In this document: positions 7,836 to 17,706 of the stretch, in pieces
Numbering within the stretch: position 1 is the first letter of the stretch
How the letters are laid out: every line of letters starts with the position of its first letter
Source: Bacteroidota bacterium
GTDB taxonomy: Bacteria > Bacteroidota > Bacteroidia > AKYH767-A > OLB10
Length of the DNA stretch: 59,511 bases
Assembly (NCBI GenBank): GCA_947447155.1
Contig: CANFIN010000005.1
Span: 1-59,511 of the forward strand
Direction: 5' to 3'
Notes under the pieces: model-generated
Told to the model about the DNA's origin: nothing
The model's input: only the letters and a program-made list of their open reading frames with translations
Database searches by the model: none
Position numbers and translations under genes: made by a program

Positions 7836-10800
7836 TTAATAAACCGTGATTTTGCGCATTACATTTTTAGTTGGTCCGCTTACGTTAATTACATAAACTC
7901 CTTTGCTTAACATTGACAAATCAACCATTCGTTTATGTTCACCAACGAAATCATTCAATTGGTATTCGTAAACAATTTCTCCTAATGTGTTTAACACCGT
8001 TACTTTGTAATTCTGAACAACATTTGCATTAAAACTTAATTCAAATAATCCATTCGTAGGATTTGGATATACCTGCATACTCTGATCGATTGAAAAATCA
8101 GCTAAGCCTACAGAGCAAGAATCTAATGCAGTACAAGCTGTTCTTCCTGTGTTGCAATAGATATCAGTATACTGCCAGTTGTAGAAGAAATAATAATAAC
8201 CAGGAGAGCCAGCATTACTACCTGTAATATTAATAGAAGTACTATTATAAGGATAAGCTGCACCAGCTGAGTTTCGGTATAAATCAACTAAACCACGACA
8301 TTTAATAAAATAGTTTGTTCCTGGATATAATTTAAAGTTTACATTAACAGTGGTAGTATTTGCTCCACTTGCAGGAATATTAATAGTAGTATCAATATAA
8401 GTATTTCCTTGTGCATCTAAAATTTCAATTGTGCGAGCTCCGGCAGTATTTGCATAAACATCAAATGAATTTAGGATTACCGGATTAATAACATCGAAAT
8501 ATAATCCACGAATATCATTCGCCGTAAAGAAACTACCTGCTCCAATTCCGTTTCCTACTTCACCAACATAATCTACTAATCCATTAGGAAAATCTTCATC
8601 AACATAATAAGTTGTTGTACCATTGATAGTAGGATTATAATTGTTACCAGTAGCTAAAACATTTCCACCACCTGGAGCATCCCACCAGCGTAATGTTCCA
8701 TTTCCTGAACCTGCTGCAGATAAAGCAATCGAACCAGGTCCACAACGAACACCTCCTGTTGTTTGCGGATCAGGAGCAATACTTGTTGCAATATTGATAA
8801 AGTTCGAATAAGTAACCGAATCAGTTCCATTTGCATTTGTAGATACTAACGCTGCCGAATATACGCCTGGAGTATTATAGACTACTGTTGGATTTTGCAA
8901 AGTTGAAGTTGACGGATTTCCTCCTGGGAAAGACCACAACCATGAAGTTGGTTGGCCTGATGAATAATCAGCGAAATCAATTGCTGCGCCCGAACAAGAA
9001 ATCTTTTTGCTTGAACCAAATGCCGCAGTTGGTGCGTAAGTGCCTGGTACATATAAATCAGATTCCCACAAGCCTCTTCCATAAGTAGATGCTCTTATTT
9101 TTCCTGTTGGATAATGTATTGCTAATTGCGATACATTCACGTTTGGAAGTCCGTTAAAGAATGGCTGCCAAACGTTCATTGTTGAATCTTTAAAGAAAAT
9201 ACCTACATCCGTCCCGATGTATAATCCATCAGCCGAATTATTTTGATAGGTGATACAATTAACTGGAATATTCGGAATTGAAGCCGATAAGTTAATCCAC
9301 GTAGTTCCCTGGTCGTTAGTCTGAAATACTTTGCTCGTATTAGTAAATCCTGAGTAAGTAATCCATGCTTTATTAGGATCTGTAGGACTACAAGCGATAT
9401 AAGTAATATTACCATTTGGAACTGACGTAATGGTTGTCCAAGTTGTACCACCATTACTTGACTTATACAATCCACCTGGCTTACACGCCCAGATTACCTG
9501 ATTGTTAGCAGGAGAAACATCTAGCTGCGTTACCGTTGCTGTATTCGTAAAGTTGCTGATCTTCGTCCATGCATTACCTCCATTTGTACTTTTCCAAACA
9601 TTCACAAATCCAGAATATAAAGTTGTTGGTGTAACAGGATCTTGCATCCAAGGAGTTACCCATGCACCTGTTTCTGTAATTCCGTTTGTTGCTGCCGACC
9701 ATGAATTACCACCATTTGTTGAACGTTGAAATGCACCATTATAATATTCAGCCCACATGTTTTGATCATTCGTATTATCAATGAAGCAAAGCATACCATC
9801 ACCACCTAATAATTTTGTCCAGCCTGTATTTGTGTATTTGCTTGTTCCGTTATCTTGCCATCCCTGAATAATTAAATTAGCATTAGTGGCAGACTGACCT
9901 AAGCCATACATTTGGGCTATTTGTAATCCATCACTAAGGTCTGTCCATGTGTTACCGCTATTACTCGTTTTAAAAATACCACCGTCGCTACATGTAAAAT
10001 AAGTAGTACCACTTGTAAAAACAATATCATGATAATCAACGTGCGTATTACCACCGTTTTGCGTCCACGATGTACCGCCATTAGTTGAACGTTGAAAATC
10101 TGTTTGTCCTCCTAATATTACTTCATTGATATTTGTTGGAGAAACCGCTATCGCTAAGTCGTACCATTGTTGTGTGCCTAATGCAGGAGTTGAAGGTTTA
10201 GTGAAACTTGTTCCGCTGTTGGTTGATTTATAAAATCCTTCGGTACCATAATTTGGTTGAGGCAAACCTACAATCATATAAACATAAGATGGGTCAGCTG
10301 GAGAAACTGCAATAGCCATACGACTTACATTTGCTGCAGCAGGCATTCCCGCTGTAATTTTCGTAAAGGCAACACCGTTATTAGTCGATTTATAAAATTC
10401 AGTTCCGCATACATAAACTGTATTTGGATCACCTGGCTTAAACTCCATGTCTTTGAAAGTACCTGCAAGTGTATTCGTAAAAGTCGCACCGGCATCTGTA
10501 CTTCTGTAAACGCCAGCAGAAGTAGCAACCAAAATTGTATTTGTATTTGTTGGGTCAATTAAAAGTTTACTTATCTGACGATAGTTAGCCATATAGTAAG
10601 ACAAACCTGTTGGTTGCCATGTTGTACCACCATCAATTGATTTTAATACACCAACAGAGTAAGTATCGCCAGCATCACCATCACCAGTTGCTAAATACAT
10701 AATATTCGTATTTGTTGGATCAATAGCGATATCTGTGCAGCCAATAATCTGTGCTACTCTATCTGTATTTGTTGACCATGTGTTACCACCATCCATCGAC

Positions 10801-11300
10801 TTCCATAATCCTCCTGCAGGTGAACCTACATATATGATGTTATTATTAGTTGGATCAAATCGAACAAATGTTAAACGGCCAGCATTACCACCATTTGATG
10901 GCACAGCTGAAACGGGACCTAACAATGTCCAGTTTCCTGAATTAAAAACTCCGTGTTGCTGATTGTAACGCTCCATCTCACGGTAAGCAGTTGCAGGGTC
11001 GAAGCGCTCACCTGTTGGCGATACACGAGGAGCCATAAAATGTTCCCAGCGCTTATATTGAAAATAACCAGGAATTTCTAATTCCTCTTCAGAAAGCGGC
11101 TCTCCTTTTCTTTTAGATGCTCTTTTTCGCTCGCGTTCTACTTCGCGATCTTTCTTTGCAGCATATTTATTAAATGAATTTTGAACTTCATAAAAGTTCA
11201 CATTAGGGTCATTCATTTTCGTAACCCAGTCCTGTCCGAAAGATATTGTCGGCACAGCAATAACAGCGGCTAGTAACAGCGCTTTTAATCGAGTAATCAT
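7836..11300 (-). CDS. BNR/sortilin-repeat beta-propeller protein with PKD and T9SS sorting domains
   Basis: This is an 1154-aa secreted protein. It has a signal peptide (about residues 1-22, ending TISFG before Gln) and a charged segment rich in Lys, Arg and Glu at about 45-75. Many BNR/VPS10-type repeats follow from about 130 to 750, each with a S.DGG.TW or STNGGTSW asp-box. A PKD domain comes next at about 770-860 (SWLWSFPGG), then an Ig/jelly-roll-like region at about 880-1050. It ends in a type A T9SS sorting domain (VYPNPTNGLFELSF near 1080, KGVYVINV near the end). The propeller suggests glycan or protein binding, or a hydrolase scaffold, but I see no catalytic signature. It lies immediately downstream of the C25 peptidase and PorV/PorQ-like genes. 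Confidence 0.88.
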   Translation of the reverse strand: MITRLKALLLAAVIAVPTISFGQDWVTKMNDPNVNFYEVQNSFNKYAAKKDREVERERKRASKRKGEPLSEEELEIPGYFQYKRWEHFMAPRVSPTGERFDPATAYREMERYNQQHGVFNSGNWTLLGPVSAVPSNGGNAGRLTFVRFDPTNNNIIYVGSPAGGLWKSMDGGNTWSTNTDRVAQIIGCTDIAIDPTNTNIMYLATGDGDAGDTYSVGVLKSIDGGTTWQPTGLSYYMANYRQISKLLIDPTNTNTILVATSAGVYRSTDAGATFTNTLAGTFKDMEFKPGDPNTVYVCGTEFYKSTNNGVAFTKITAGMPAAANVSRMAIAVSPADPSYVYMIVGLPQPNYGTEGFYKSTNSGTSFTKPSTPALGTQQWYDLAIAVSPTNINEVILGGQTDFQRSTNGGTSWTQNGGNTHVDYHDIVFTSGTTYFTCSDGGIFKTSNSGNTWTDLSDGLQIAQMYGLGQSATNANLIIQGWQDNGTSKYTNTGWTKLLGGDGMLCFIDNTNDQNMWAEYYNGAFQRSTNGGNSWSAATNGITETGAWVTPWMQDPVTPTTLYSGFVNVWKSTNGGNAWTKISNFTNTATVTQLDVSPANNQVIWACKPGGLYKSSNGGTTWTTITSVPNGNITYIACSPTDPNKAWITYSGFTNTSKVFQTNDQGTTWINLSASIPNIPVNCITYQNNSADGLYIGTDVGIFFKDSTMNVWQPFFNGLPNVNVSQLAIHYPTGKIRASTYGRGLWESDLYVPGTYAPTAAFGSSKKISCSGAAIDFADYSSGQPTSWLWSFPGGNPSTSTLQNPTVVYNTPGVYSAALVSTNANGTDSVTYSNFINIATSIAPDPQTTGGVRCGPGSIALSAAGSGNGTLRWWDAPGGGNVLATGNNYNPTINGTTTYYVDEDFPNGLVDYVGEVGNGIGAGSFFTANDIRGLYFDVINPVILNSFDVYANTAGARTIEILDAQGNTYIDTTINIPASGANTTTVNVNFKLYPGTNYFIKCRGLVDLYRNSAGAAYPYNSTSINITGSNAGSPGYYYFFYNWQYTDIYCNTGRTACTALDSCSVGLADFSIDQSMQVYPNPTNGLFELSFNANVVQNYKVTVLNTLGEIVYEYQLNDFVGEHKRMVDLSMLSKGVYVINVSGPTKNVMRKITVY

Positions 11301-11327
11301 TGGTTATAGTTTGGCTTTTTAGAGTAT

Positions 11328-11335
11328 CAAATATA
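11328..11335 (-). promoter_or_regulatory. -7 promoter element of the BNR T9SS gene
   Basis: TATATTTG on the minus strand lies 27 bases before the ATG at 11300. A well-spaced -33 box is not clear. Confidence 0.45.
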
Positions 11336-11422
11336 AATAATTCAAATCACAATTTAAATTACTTTTAAAGCACATTACGGCCATGTTATAATGGCAATAA
11401 GGCAATTATTAAAGACTGAAAA

Positions 11423-14400
11423 CTAGTGCATTAAATACATTTTACCCCAACCCTTTTTGAAATACTGATCGGCGGACGTTTCACGTTTTTCTATTTCAGC
11501 ACCATTCATTCCGGTGATGACTTTATAAAGATAAACTCCATTTGCAAGCTGATCCCCAAACTGATCTTTACCATCCCACGCAAAGTCGGTGATATTTCTG
11601 CCTATATGAATATCTCCTATTTCTGCTCTACTGATTTCTCTTACAATTTTTCCGCTCACTGTCATAATTCGAATTCTGAAATCATCGGGAATTTCACTTC
11701 CAGTTAATGTAAATACAAAACGAGTTGATGTACTAAACGGATTAGGATAATTAATAACCTCTGTAATGGTACTTTTATTTACTACTTCAAATTGAATTTT
11801 ATAATCATTCAATCCACTCTGATTGCCCGACTCATCTGTTGCCTGCACGCTTAGAGAATAAATACCGTCTTTTAAAAGCGATGGCTGATAAATAATATTG
11901 AAACTGTTTTTAGGAAGATTAGCTGGCACCCATTGTAGCAATTGCTGTTCAGAATTAATACTAGATGCTGTTTCAAAAGGTATAAGCTTTACTATTCCAT
12001 CAGGATCAGTAATAACTATTCTAAAATTACTTGTATCATTCAATGCAATAAATTTATTTTCATCCAGCAACTGAATATTTATTGTAGGCTTTGCGGAAAT
12101 AATGTCGCCGTTCAATATACGCGAACCATCAAAAGTGACATCTAACAATGGATTTGTAATATCTCTTGAAACATTAAAACGAATACTTGTTAAATTATTA
12201 AAATGATATTGTTCTGGCTGATCGTTGCGTGGATTAACCTCAACCCATAAAGTATTAGCACCAACAAATCCACGCGAGTTAAAACTTATTCCAGTATTTA
12301 CAGTATCGCCTGCTGGAAGGTTGCGCGGCAAACGAACAGTTGCTAAATCGTATCTTACATTTTGCTGATTATATAAATAATAATCGACCAACAAAGAATC
12401 CATATCAACCGTACTAATATTTTCGAAAGCAATTTTTAAATTAATATTTTGTCCTTCTTGTACTGTATCTGAATTGAAAGTATAATACGAAGGATTAATA
12501 GTTCCTTCAGGAACTGGATCATAATAAACTTGCCATTTAGTAAGTTGAGGCGGCGTTCTATTTGTTCCATCTTGCGCATACATTTTTAATTTCAAGTAAG
12601 GATATGTATTTGCATCAATATTAGAAATTGAAAAATCTTTTTGGCTTGATGGTATCCCCGACATTAAATTAAACTCTTGTCCTGCTGCGTTTATTCCGAT
12701 TAAGCTGAGCATTACAGAATCAGGCGAAGAACTTATTTCAGTTGATGTAAAATCCCAATGTACCGACGACCATGATGATGCAGGTCCTACTTTCGTAGAT
12801 GTATAAAATCCTTTATCCCAATCACGTTGTAACGTATAGTCTATCCGCAAATCCGCTATTGGATAGGTACCTTTCTGAAATATCTCAGTTGATGGGTCTC
12901 CTTTCTTCATAAAGAAAAGGTATTTATCCTGTGATGTTAAGCTTGAATATTGCGTAGAGCCTAAAGCAGCAAAACCATTTTTCAAAACTGATAAGGTATC
13001 AAATGGCACATCAAAAACAGTCCAGCTTAAAATATAATCACCATTTGGAACATCATTTAAAATCATATCTACCAAACTATCTGTTTGTGCAGGAATAGCT
13101 GTATTAAATAAGAAGAATTTATCTGGTCTATAACGGTTACAACCAATTCGAGTTGAGCAATTAAAATAATTGTAATTTCCGAAATAGCGTATACATGAAT
13201 CTGTTTGCCATGGGTGTTCAAAATCTATGGAATCTAAAACAGCAATAGCAATCTGCGGAGCATAATTACAACCACCATAATCGATATTAACTCCATTGAT
13301 TTCATAAGACGGGCGTGTACCAGAATGTGTAATTGTTAAGGCGTATTGCGAATTAATAAACTCAAAATAACGAATTGTATTCTGACGAATAATATTTGTC
13401 AAATCATCTTTTTGAAACTGTGGATAATCGGCTTGCGACCAACCTGTGATCCCTTGTTTGTAAATAAATGAGCTGTATTTCCATTGGAATTTATTCGCAA
13501 TTGCGGTATCTGGATTTGTGATTGAATCATTCGCAACGCGCCAATAGTAGACTTGATTATCTGCGAGTGTTTGAGGAACTGTCCAGCTAACAACGCCATA
13601 AATATTATTTACTATATGACTTAATTTAAAAGAACTTGTAAATATTGCTGATGTATCAATTTCGAAAATATAATTTTTCGGGTTTGAAAAGAGATTTGCA
13701 GTTGTAGCTTTTAACGTAACTGTATCATTCGGAATGATAGCAAATTCAGAAGGGAAAACAGGATTGATATCGGTGCTTGTAATTTGCAAGGTAGCTGACG
13801 CAAAATTATTTGACGACTCATTAAATTCCTGAACCTCATTGAAAGCATCCACGGTAATATCAAAAGTATTTAAACCTGCTCCATCTCGAAAATCGACAGG
13901 TAACTTAACTTGAATTGTATCACGATAAGAAATATAAGGCACAATAACAATTGTATCGCGCATACTAACGCCATCGGGCATACGACGACTAACAAGCACA
14001 CGGATACTTTGCGAGGTGTTTTTACCAAGATTAGTAATTGCAACTTTAACTGTAAATGAATCTAATTCTGTAGTTACAACCTGTGGATCAAAAATGATGG
14101 AAGAATTATCAATCGAATAATCTGGCAATTCATATGAATTTAAGTTAATAGCAGGATCGCCATGCATTGTCATGCACATGCAAACATTTTTATATCCCGG
14201 ATTCGATGTCATTAGTGTGTTAATTGTTTTTTTCATCGACTCACAAACACTCTTGCCATAGTTTAATCGGAATAACTGCTGATGAAGTTCAGTTGAATAA
14301 GCATCTAACTCTTCAATAATTCCTTTATCAGGAACTGCAACAAACCCGATTGCTGCTTTATCAGGTGTTAATACAAAACGCTCATTCAACAATTTAGAAG

Positions 14401-16450
14401 TGGTGAAAATATCACCAACATAGCAACTCTGCGCCAATACCAATGGATACTTCCCTTTGTTATTATAGTTCTCTGGTGCATCCGTACTGATATCGAATGA
14501 GGTTCCAGCTGCGTGACCATAGAATGTCATCATTGAAGAGCCTGAATCAATCAACGATTGTAAATACTGACTTTGATTTATCTGAATTGGAGCACTTGAG
14601 TTTTTTAAGAAAGTATATACATTACCACCGAACAAAGTGTCTTGTATTACCTGTGCATATGCATTTAATTTTGCAGCTAAAACATTTTGCTCGTTCAAAT
14701 CGGTACCGCCACCAAAATGCAATACATTCTTCATCCATAAAGCTGGTGCTTGTGCCTGATTGCTTTCAAATTCGATTAGCTTATTCAAATAGGCAGTAAT
14801 ATCGTCATTAGTCGTTGCAGCTATACGACCAGTTGCTAATTCGGGAACAAATTTATTGGTGTTTAATTTTGAAGTAAACATTTGATCCGATGCAGGCTCT
14901 CCCCAAGTAGGGACAAAGTTCAAAGTATGACCGGCTCCACTGCGTGCATCAGAAATTAAAATTCCCTTTCCCAATAATAATAAATACTTCGGATATCCAG
15001 TAGCGTTATCAATCATGAAATCTGAAAAACTTCTGATTGCCTGCACATGCTGACGAATACCAAATGAGAATTGATCGTACAATTCATTTACATCGACCAA
15101 CAATGAAGAATACCCTTTCGTATTTCTGTATGCAGCATAAGCATTAGCTCCTGTCCATAATGTGCGATGGGAAACAATCAAAAAATCAGAAGTAGCACCC
15201 GTAACTTTAAAATTAGTAAAGCGCGCATAGGTATTAGGATTAGGATCTTTATTAACTGATTCGATAGATACATTACCAGATGAATAAAACACTTGACTAT
15301 TATCCATCAATAACATATTACTTTTCCCATTATAAGCAGGAATCAAAACATTAAAATTACCTCCAGTTGTATTGATGCTTACGATATGCACTGTATCATT
15401 ATCCACTACATATAACAACGGACTAGCTGTATTTACATTCGAAAAATTGACAACATACTTGCTATTATTCTGATCAAGATAAAATTGAACCGGAAAAGAT
15501 TCGCCTGAAAAATCTGAGGTACGATCGTAGGTTATTTTTACATAACCAAGATTCATATAGTTCGCGTTAAACGGATTTGAGGCGTCAGCGAGTGGCTGTA
15601 GTTTAACGTTTAAGTTCCCACTTCCAGGAAATAATGAAAGAGGCAACACATCTTTATTTAACGAATATCCATAAATAGCATTATTTGTAATTGTATTACT
15701 ATTAACGATAATACTATAAGGATGCGAAAGCGCATTGGCTCCCATTTGCACCATCTCTATCTCAGGAGCATTGATTGTGGTATTTGATTTATTGATAGTA
15801 AAATCGACACTTGCACTTTGATTATAACTTACTTTGTTAAAGTAAAACCCCTCGCCTTGTGTATAAGAATTATCAGCAATTGAATTAGCATCGCGATCAC
15901 CAATATTATAATCCTGTGCAGCTGTTTTTACCTCTGAAACTCTTAGCAGTGACGCTGTGGGATACGAAGAAAAATTATGATCATTTTCAATTTTCATTCT
16001 GCGATTTGCAGTCGAATTCAAATTGTATGTCAAGTAATACGCAGCAGTATCATTAAACAAACTCTGATACGGATTTGGATGTGATGTAATGGTATCGTAA
16101 ATCTGCGCATCAAAAGCTCCATCGTTTTTGTTTCCTATGAACTCAATAAAATCGCCGTTATTAAAAATTCCATTCTGGTCATTATCCAACACACGAATAA
16201 ACTGTTCTGTTCCTCTGTGAAATAACTGATAACGATCGGGACTAAACCATGCATTAACAGGAACACTTGAATTTTGAAGATCGTTATAGGTTAATCGATA
16301 AACACCATCTTTCCATACTCCAATTCTAAAATACTGCTGACTAGAATAAGGCTGTCCATTAACGAAAGATATCCATTCGTTACCATAGGTTTGCGAAAAC
16401 CCATAATTTATAAAAGAAGTAAAAACTAAAAGGAGTAATAGTTTCTTCAT
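11423..16450 (-). CDS. C25-family cysteine peptidase, putative T9SS sortase of PorU2 type
   Basis: This is a 1675-aa secreted protein with a signal peptide (MKKLLLLLVFTSFINYGFS). The N-terminal half resembles PorU/gingipain C25 peptidases: an Ig-like prodomain region, then a caspase-like fold from about 420 to 760. The catalytic pair is visible as H646 in FYGHAAG and C676 in AQSCYVGDIF, 30 residues apart. CARDB-like Ig modules fill about 790-1560. The C-terminus (about 1580-1675) is a FlgD-like/sorting-like domain with INYPNPFSTSTRF. PorU removes sorting domains from T9SS cargo and attaches the cargo to the surface. The length and C-terminal domain fit the longer PorU2 variant better than classic PorU (about 1160-1280 aa). 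The PorV/PorQ-like gene directly upstream supports a T9SS role. Confidence 0.82.
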   Translation of the reverse strand: MKKLLLLLVFTSFINYGFSQTYGNEWISFVNGQPYSSQQYFRIGVWKDGVYRLTYNDLQNSSVPVNAWFSPDRYQLFHRGTEQFIRVLDNDQNGIFNNGDFIEFIGNKNDGAFDAQIYDTITSHPNPYQSLFNDTAAYYLTYNLNSTANRRMKIENDHNFSSYPTASLLRVSEVKTAAQDYNIGDRDANSIADNSYTQGEGFYFNKVSYNQSASVDFTINKSNTTINAPEIEMVQMGANALSHPYSIIVNSNTITNNAIYGYSLNKDVLPLSLFPGSGNLNVKLQPLADASNPFNANYMNLGYVKITYDRTSDFSGESFPVQFYLDQNNSKYVVNFSNVNTASPLLYVVDNDTVHIVSINTTGGNFNVLIPAYNGKSNMLLMDNSQVFYSSGNVSIESVNKDPNPNTYARFTNFKVTGATSDFLIVSHRTLWTGANAYAAYRNTKGYSSLLVDVNELYDQFSFGIRQHVQAIRSFSDFMIDNATGYPKYLLLLGKGILISDARSGAGHTLNFVPTWGEPASDQMFTSKLNTNKFVPELATGRIAATTNDDITAYLNKLIEFESNQAQAPALWMKNVLHFGGGTDLNEQNVLAAKLNAYAQVIQDTLFGGNVYTFLKNSSAPIQINQSQYLQSLIDSGSSMMTFYGHAAGTSFDISTDAPENYNNKGKYPLVLAQSCYVGDIFTTSKLLNERFVLTPDKAAIGFVAVPDKGIIEELDAYSTELHQQLFRLNYGKSVCESMKKTINTLMTSNPGYKNVCMCMTMHGDPAINLNSYELPDYSIDNSSIIFDPQVVTTELDSFTVKVAITNLGKNTSQSIRVLVSRRMPDGVSMRDTIVIVPYISYRDTIQVKLPVDFRDGAGLNTFDITVDAFNEVQEFNESSNNFASATLQITSTDINPVFPSEFAIIPNDTVTLKATTANLFSNPKNYIFEIDTSAIFTSSFKLSHIVNNIYGVVSWTVPQTLADNQVYYWRVANDSITNPDTAIANKFQWKYSSFIYKQGITGWSQADYPQFQKDDLTNIIRQNTIRYFEFINSQYALTITHSGTRPSYEINGVNIDYGGCNYAPQIAIAVLDSIDFEHPWQTDSCIRYFGNYNYFNCSTRIGCNRYRPDKFFLFNTAIPAQTDSLVDMILNDVPNGDYILSWTVFDVPFDTLSVLKNGFAALGSTQYSSLTSQDKYLFFMKKGDPSTEIFQKGTYPIADLRIDYTLQRDWDKGFYTSTKVGPASSWSSVHWDFTSTEISSSPDSVMLSLIGINAAGQEFNLMSGIPSSQKDFSISNIDANTYPYLKLKMYAQDGTNRTPPQLTKWQVYYDPVPEGTINPSYYTFNSDTVQEGQNINLKIAFENISTVDMDSLLVDYYLYNQQNVRYDLATVRLPRNLPAGDTVNTGISFNSRGFVGANTLWVEVNPRNDQPEQYHFNNLTSIRFNVSRDITNPLLDVTFDGSRILNGDIISAKPTINIQLLDENKFIALNDTSNFRIVITDPDGIVKLIPFETASSINSEQQLLQWVPANLPKNSFNIIYQPSLLKDGIYSLSVQATDESGNQSGLNDYKIQFEVVNKSTITEVINYPNPFSTSTRFVFTLTGSEIPDDFRIRIMTVSGKIVREISRAEIGDIHIGRNITDFAWDGKDQFGDQLANGVYLYKVITGMNGAEIEKRETSADQYFKKGWGKMYLMH

Positions 16451-16452
16451 CC

Positions 16453-17550
16453 TTACTTAGTATTAGTGGTTGCTGGATTTGTCTTTCTTATGAAATTTAA
16501 TTTGAGCGAAAAAATATTAGAGTACAATGTTCCTGCAGCTCCAGTAAAATTGGTTAGTGCATAATCAATCGTTACGTTCTTAATTTTAATTCCTGCGCCA
16601 ATGCTTGGCTGAGCAATCGTAGATGTTGATGCATCTATATTCTGAACAGTTTGAATATTCGCTACTCCTCCACGCAAGAAAATAAAATCATCATAGGCTA
16701 ATTCTAATCCACCTTTAGGATCAATACTTACAACATCCGATTTAATTGGAACATTTCTTTTTCCATCAAACGTAAAATCCAAATCGACCATAGGCGTTGC
16801 CGTTATCTTCTTTGAAAGATTAAATTTATAAGCAACACCGCCAATTAATTTTGGCAAGGTTACTTCTAATCCGTTCTGAGGAATTTCATTTCCTGTTTGT
16901 GCGAACACATCTTGCAACGATTCTGTATTGTAGGTCCATGCATTAAATGTAGACGTGATATCTTTTCCCATCAAGCCAAAATTCCAGCGATTATGTTCAT
17001 ATTGCAAACCTGCATCTAAACCAAATCCCCAAGCATTTGCAAAATCACCTACCTTACGATGAATAACTTTTACATTTCCACCTGCTGAAAGTCCTTTCAC
17101 TTTTAATGTTTGAGCGTAAGAAAATAAAAACGCATAATCTGCGGATGAAAAAGTTTTTAATCGGCCGTAATCAATATTTCCGTCCTTATCAATTAAATCA
17201 GTTGAATCGATAATATCATCAATAGCAAAACGAATAAAAGACGCACCTATAGTTCGTGTTGCATCAATGGGAGCAGCAAAAGATGCATAATCATATTTAC
17301 CAATACCACCGAAATATTCATTGTGCATTACAAACAACTGTAAATTACTTTTTACTTTCACTAGTCCTGCGGGATTCCAGAAACCTGCAGAAGCATCGCC
17401 AACCAAAGCAGATTGTGCTCCACCAAGTGATAGTCCACGGGCACCTACCCCAATAGATAAAAACTCATTACTATATTTTACTTGCGCTAAAGCCAGATTC
17501 GGAATTATAAATCCGAACACAACGAACACTAATTTTTTAATTGACGTCAT
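16453..17550 (-). CDS. PorV/PorQ-family outer-membrane beta-barrel protein
   Basis: This 365-aa protein has a signal peptide (about 1-22, ending NLALA before Gln). The FadL-like barrel start of PorV/PorQ proteins follows, with FLSIGVGARGLSLGGAQ and GFWNPAGL near residues 30-65. Later strands are rich in alternating polar and hydrophobic residues, and the predicted end SLKLNFIR is followed by a polar tail. PorV shuttles T9SS cargo from the translocon to PorU. The gene ends 2 bases before the C25 peptidase gene starts, a strong sign of one operon. Whether it is the main PorV or a paralogue working with PorU2 cannot be decided here. Confidence 0.85.
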   Translation of the reverse strand: MTSIKKLVFVVFGFIIPNLALAQVKYSNEFLSIGVGARGLSLGGAQSALVGDASAGFWNPAGLVKVKSNLQLFVMHNEYFGGIGKYDYASFAAPIDATRTIGASFIRFAIDDIIDSTDLIDKDGNIDYGRLKTFSSADYAFLFSYAQTLKVKGLSAGGNVKVIHRKVGDFANAWGFGLDAGLQYEHNRWNFGLMGKDITSTFNAWTYNTESLQDVFAQTGNEIPQNGLEVTLPKLIGGVAYKFNLSKKITATPMVDLDFTFDGKRNVPIKSDVVSIDPKGGLELAYDDFIFLRGGVANIQTVQNIDASTSTIAQPSIGAGIKIKNVTIDYALTNFTGAAGTLYSNIFSLKLNFIRKTNPATTNTK

Positions 17551-17616
17551 TAGTTAATAGTTAATTTATCAGAACGGAAAACGACACATTAAATTTCATC
17601 ATCCGACAATATTCCC

Positions 17617-17632
17617 TCTACAAATTTGTAGA
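17617..17632. promoter_or_regulatory. Perfect 16-base palindrome in a divergent promoter region
   Basis: TCTACAAATTTGTAGA lies between the divergent PorV/PorQ-like gene and pssA. It may be an operator, but no second copy was seen. The rest of the 156-base gap holds only the pssA promoter. Confidence 0.3.
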
Positions 17633-17694
17633 ATACAAGAACAACTTTAAAGTTAAAAAAAAAAGGTTGTAAACAATATATCGTTAGATAAATT

Positions 17695-17702
17695 TACATT
17701 TG
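17695..17702 (+). promoter_or_regulatory. -7 promoter element of pssA
   Basis: TACATTTG ends 4 bases before the ATG at 17707, so the mRNA would be leaderless or nearly so. TTG at 17666-17668 is 26 bases upstream, rather far for a -33 box. Confidence 0.5.
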
Positions 17703-17706
17703 CATT

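Noticed and set aside
10257-10562. Open frames of 75-101 aa antisense to the BNR-repeat gene
   Set aside because: They are products of the repeated codon pattern of the BNR repeats. They show no independent features.
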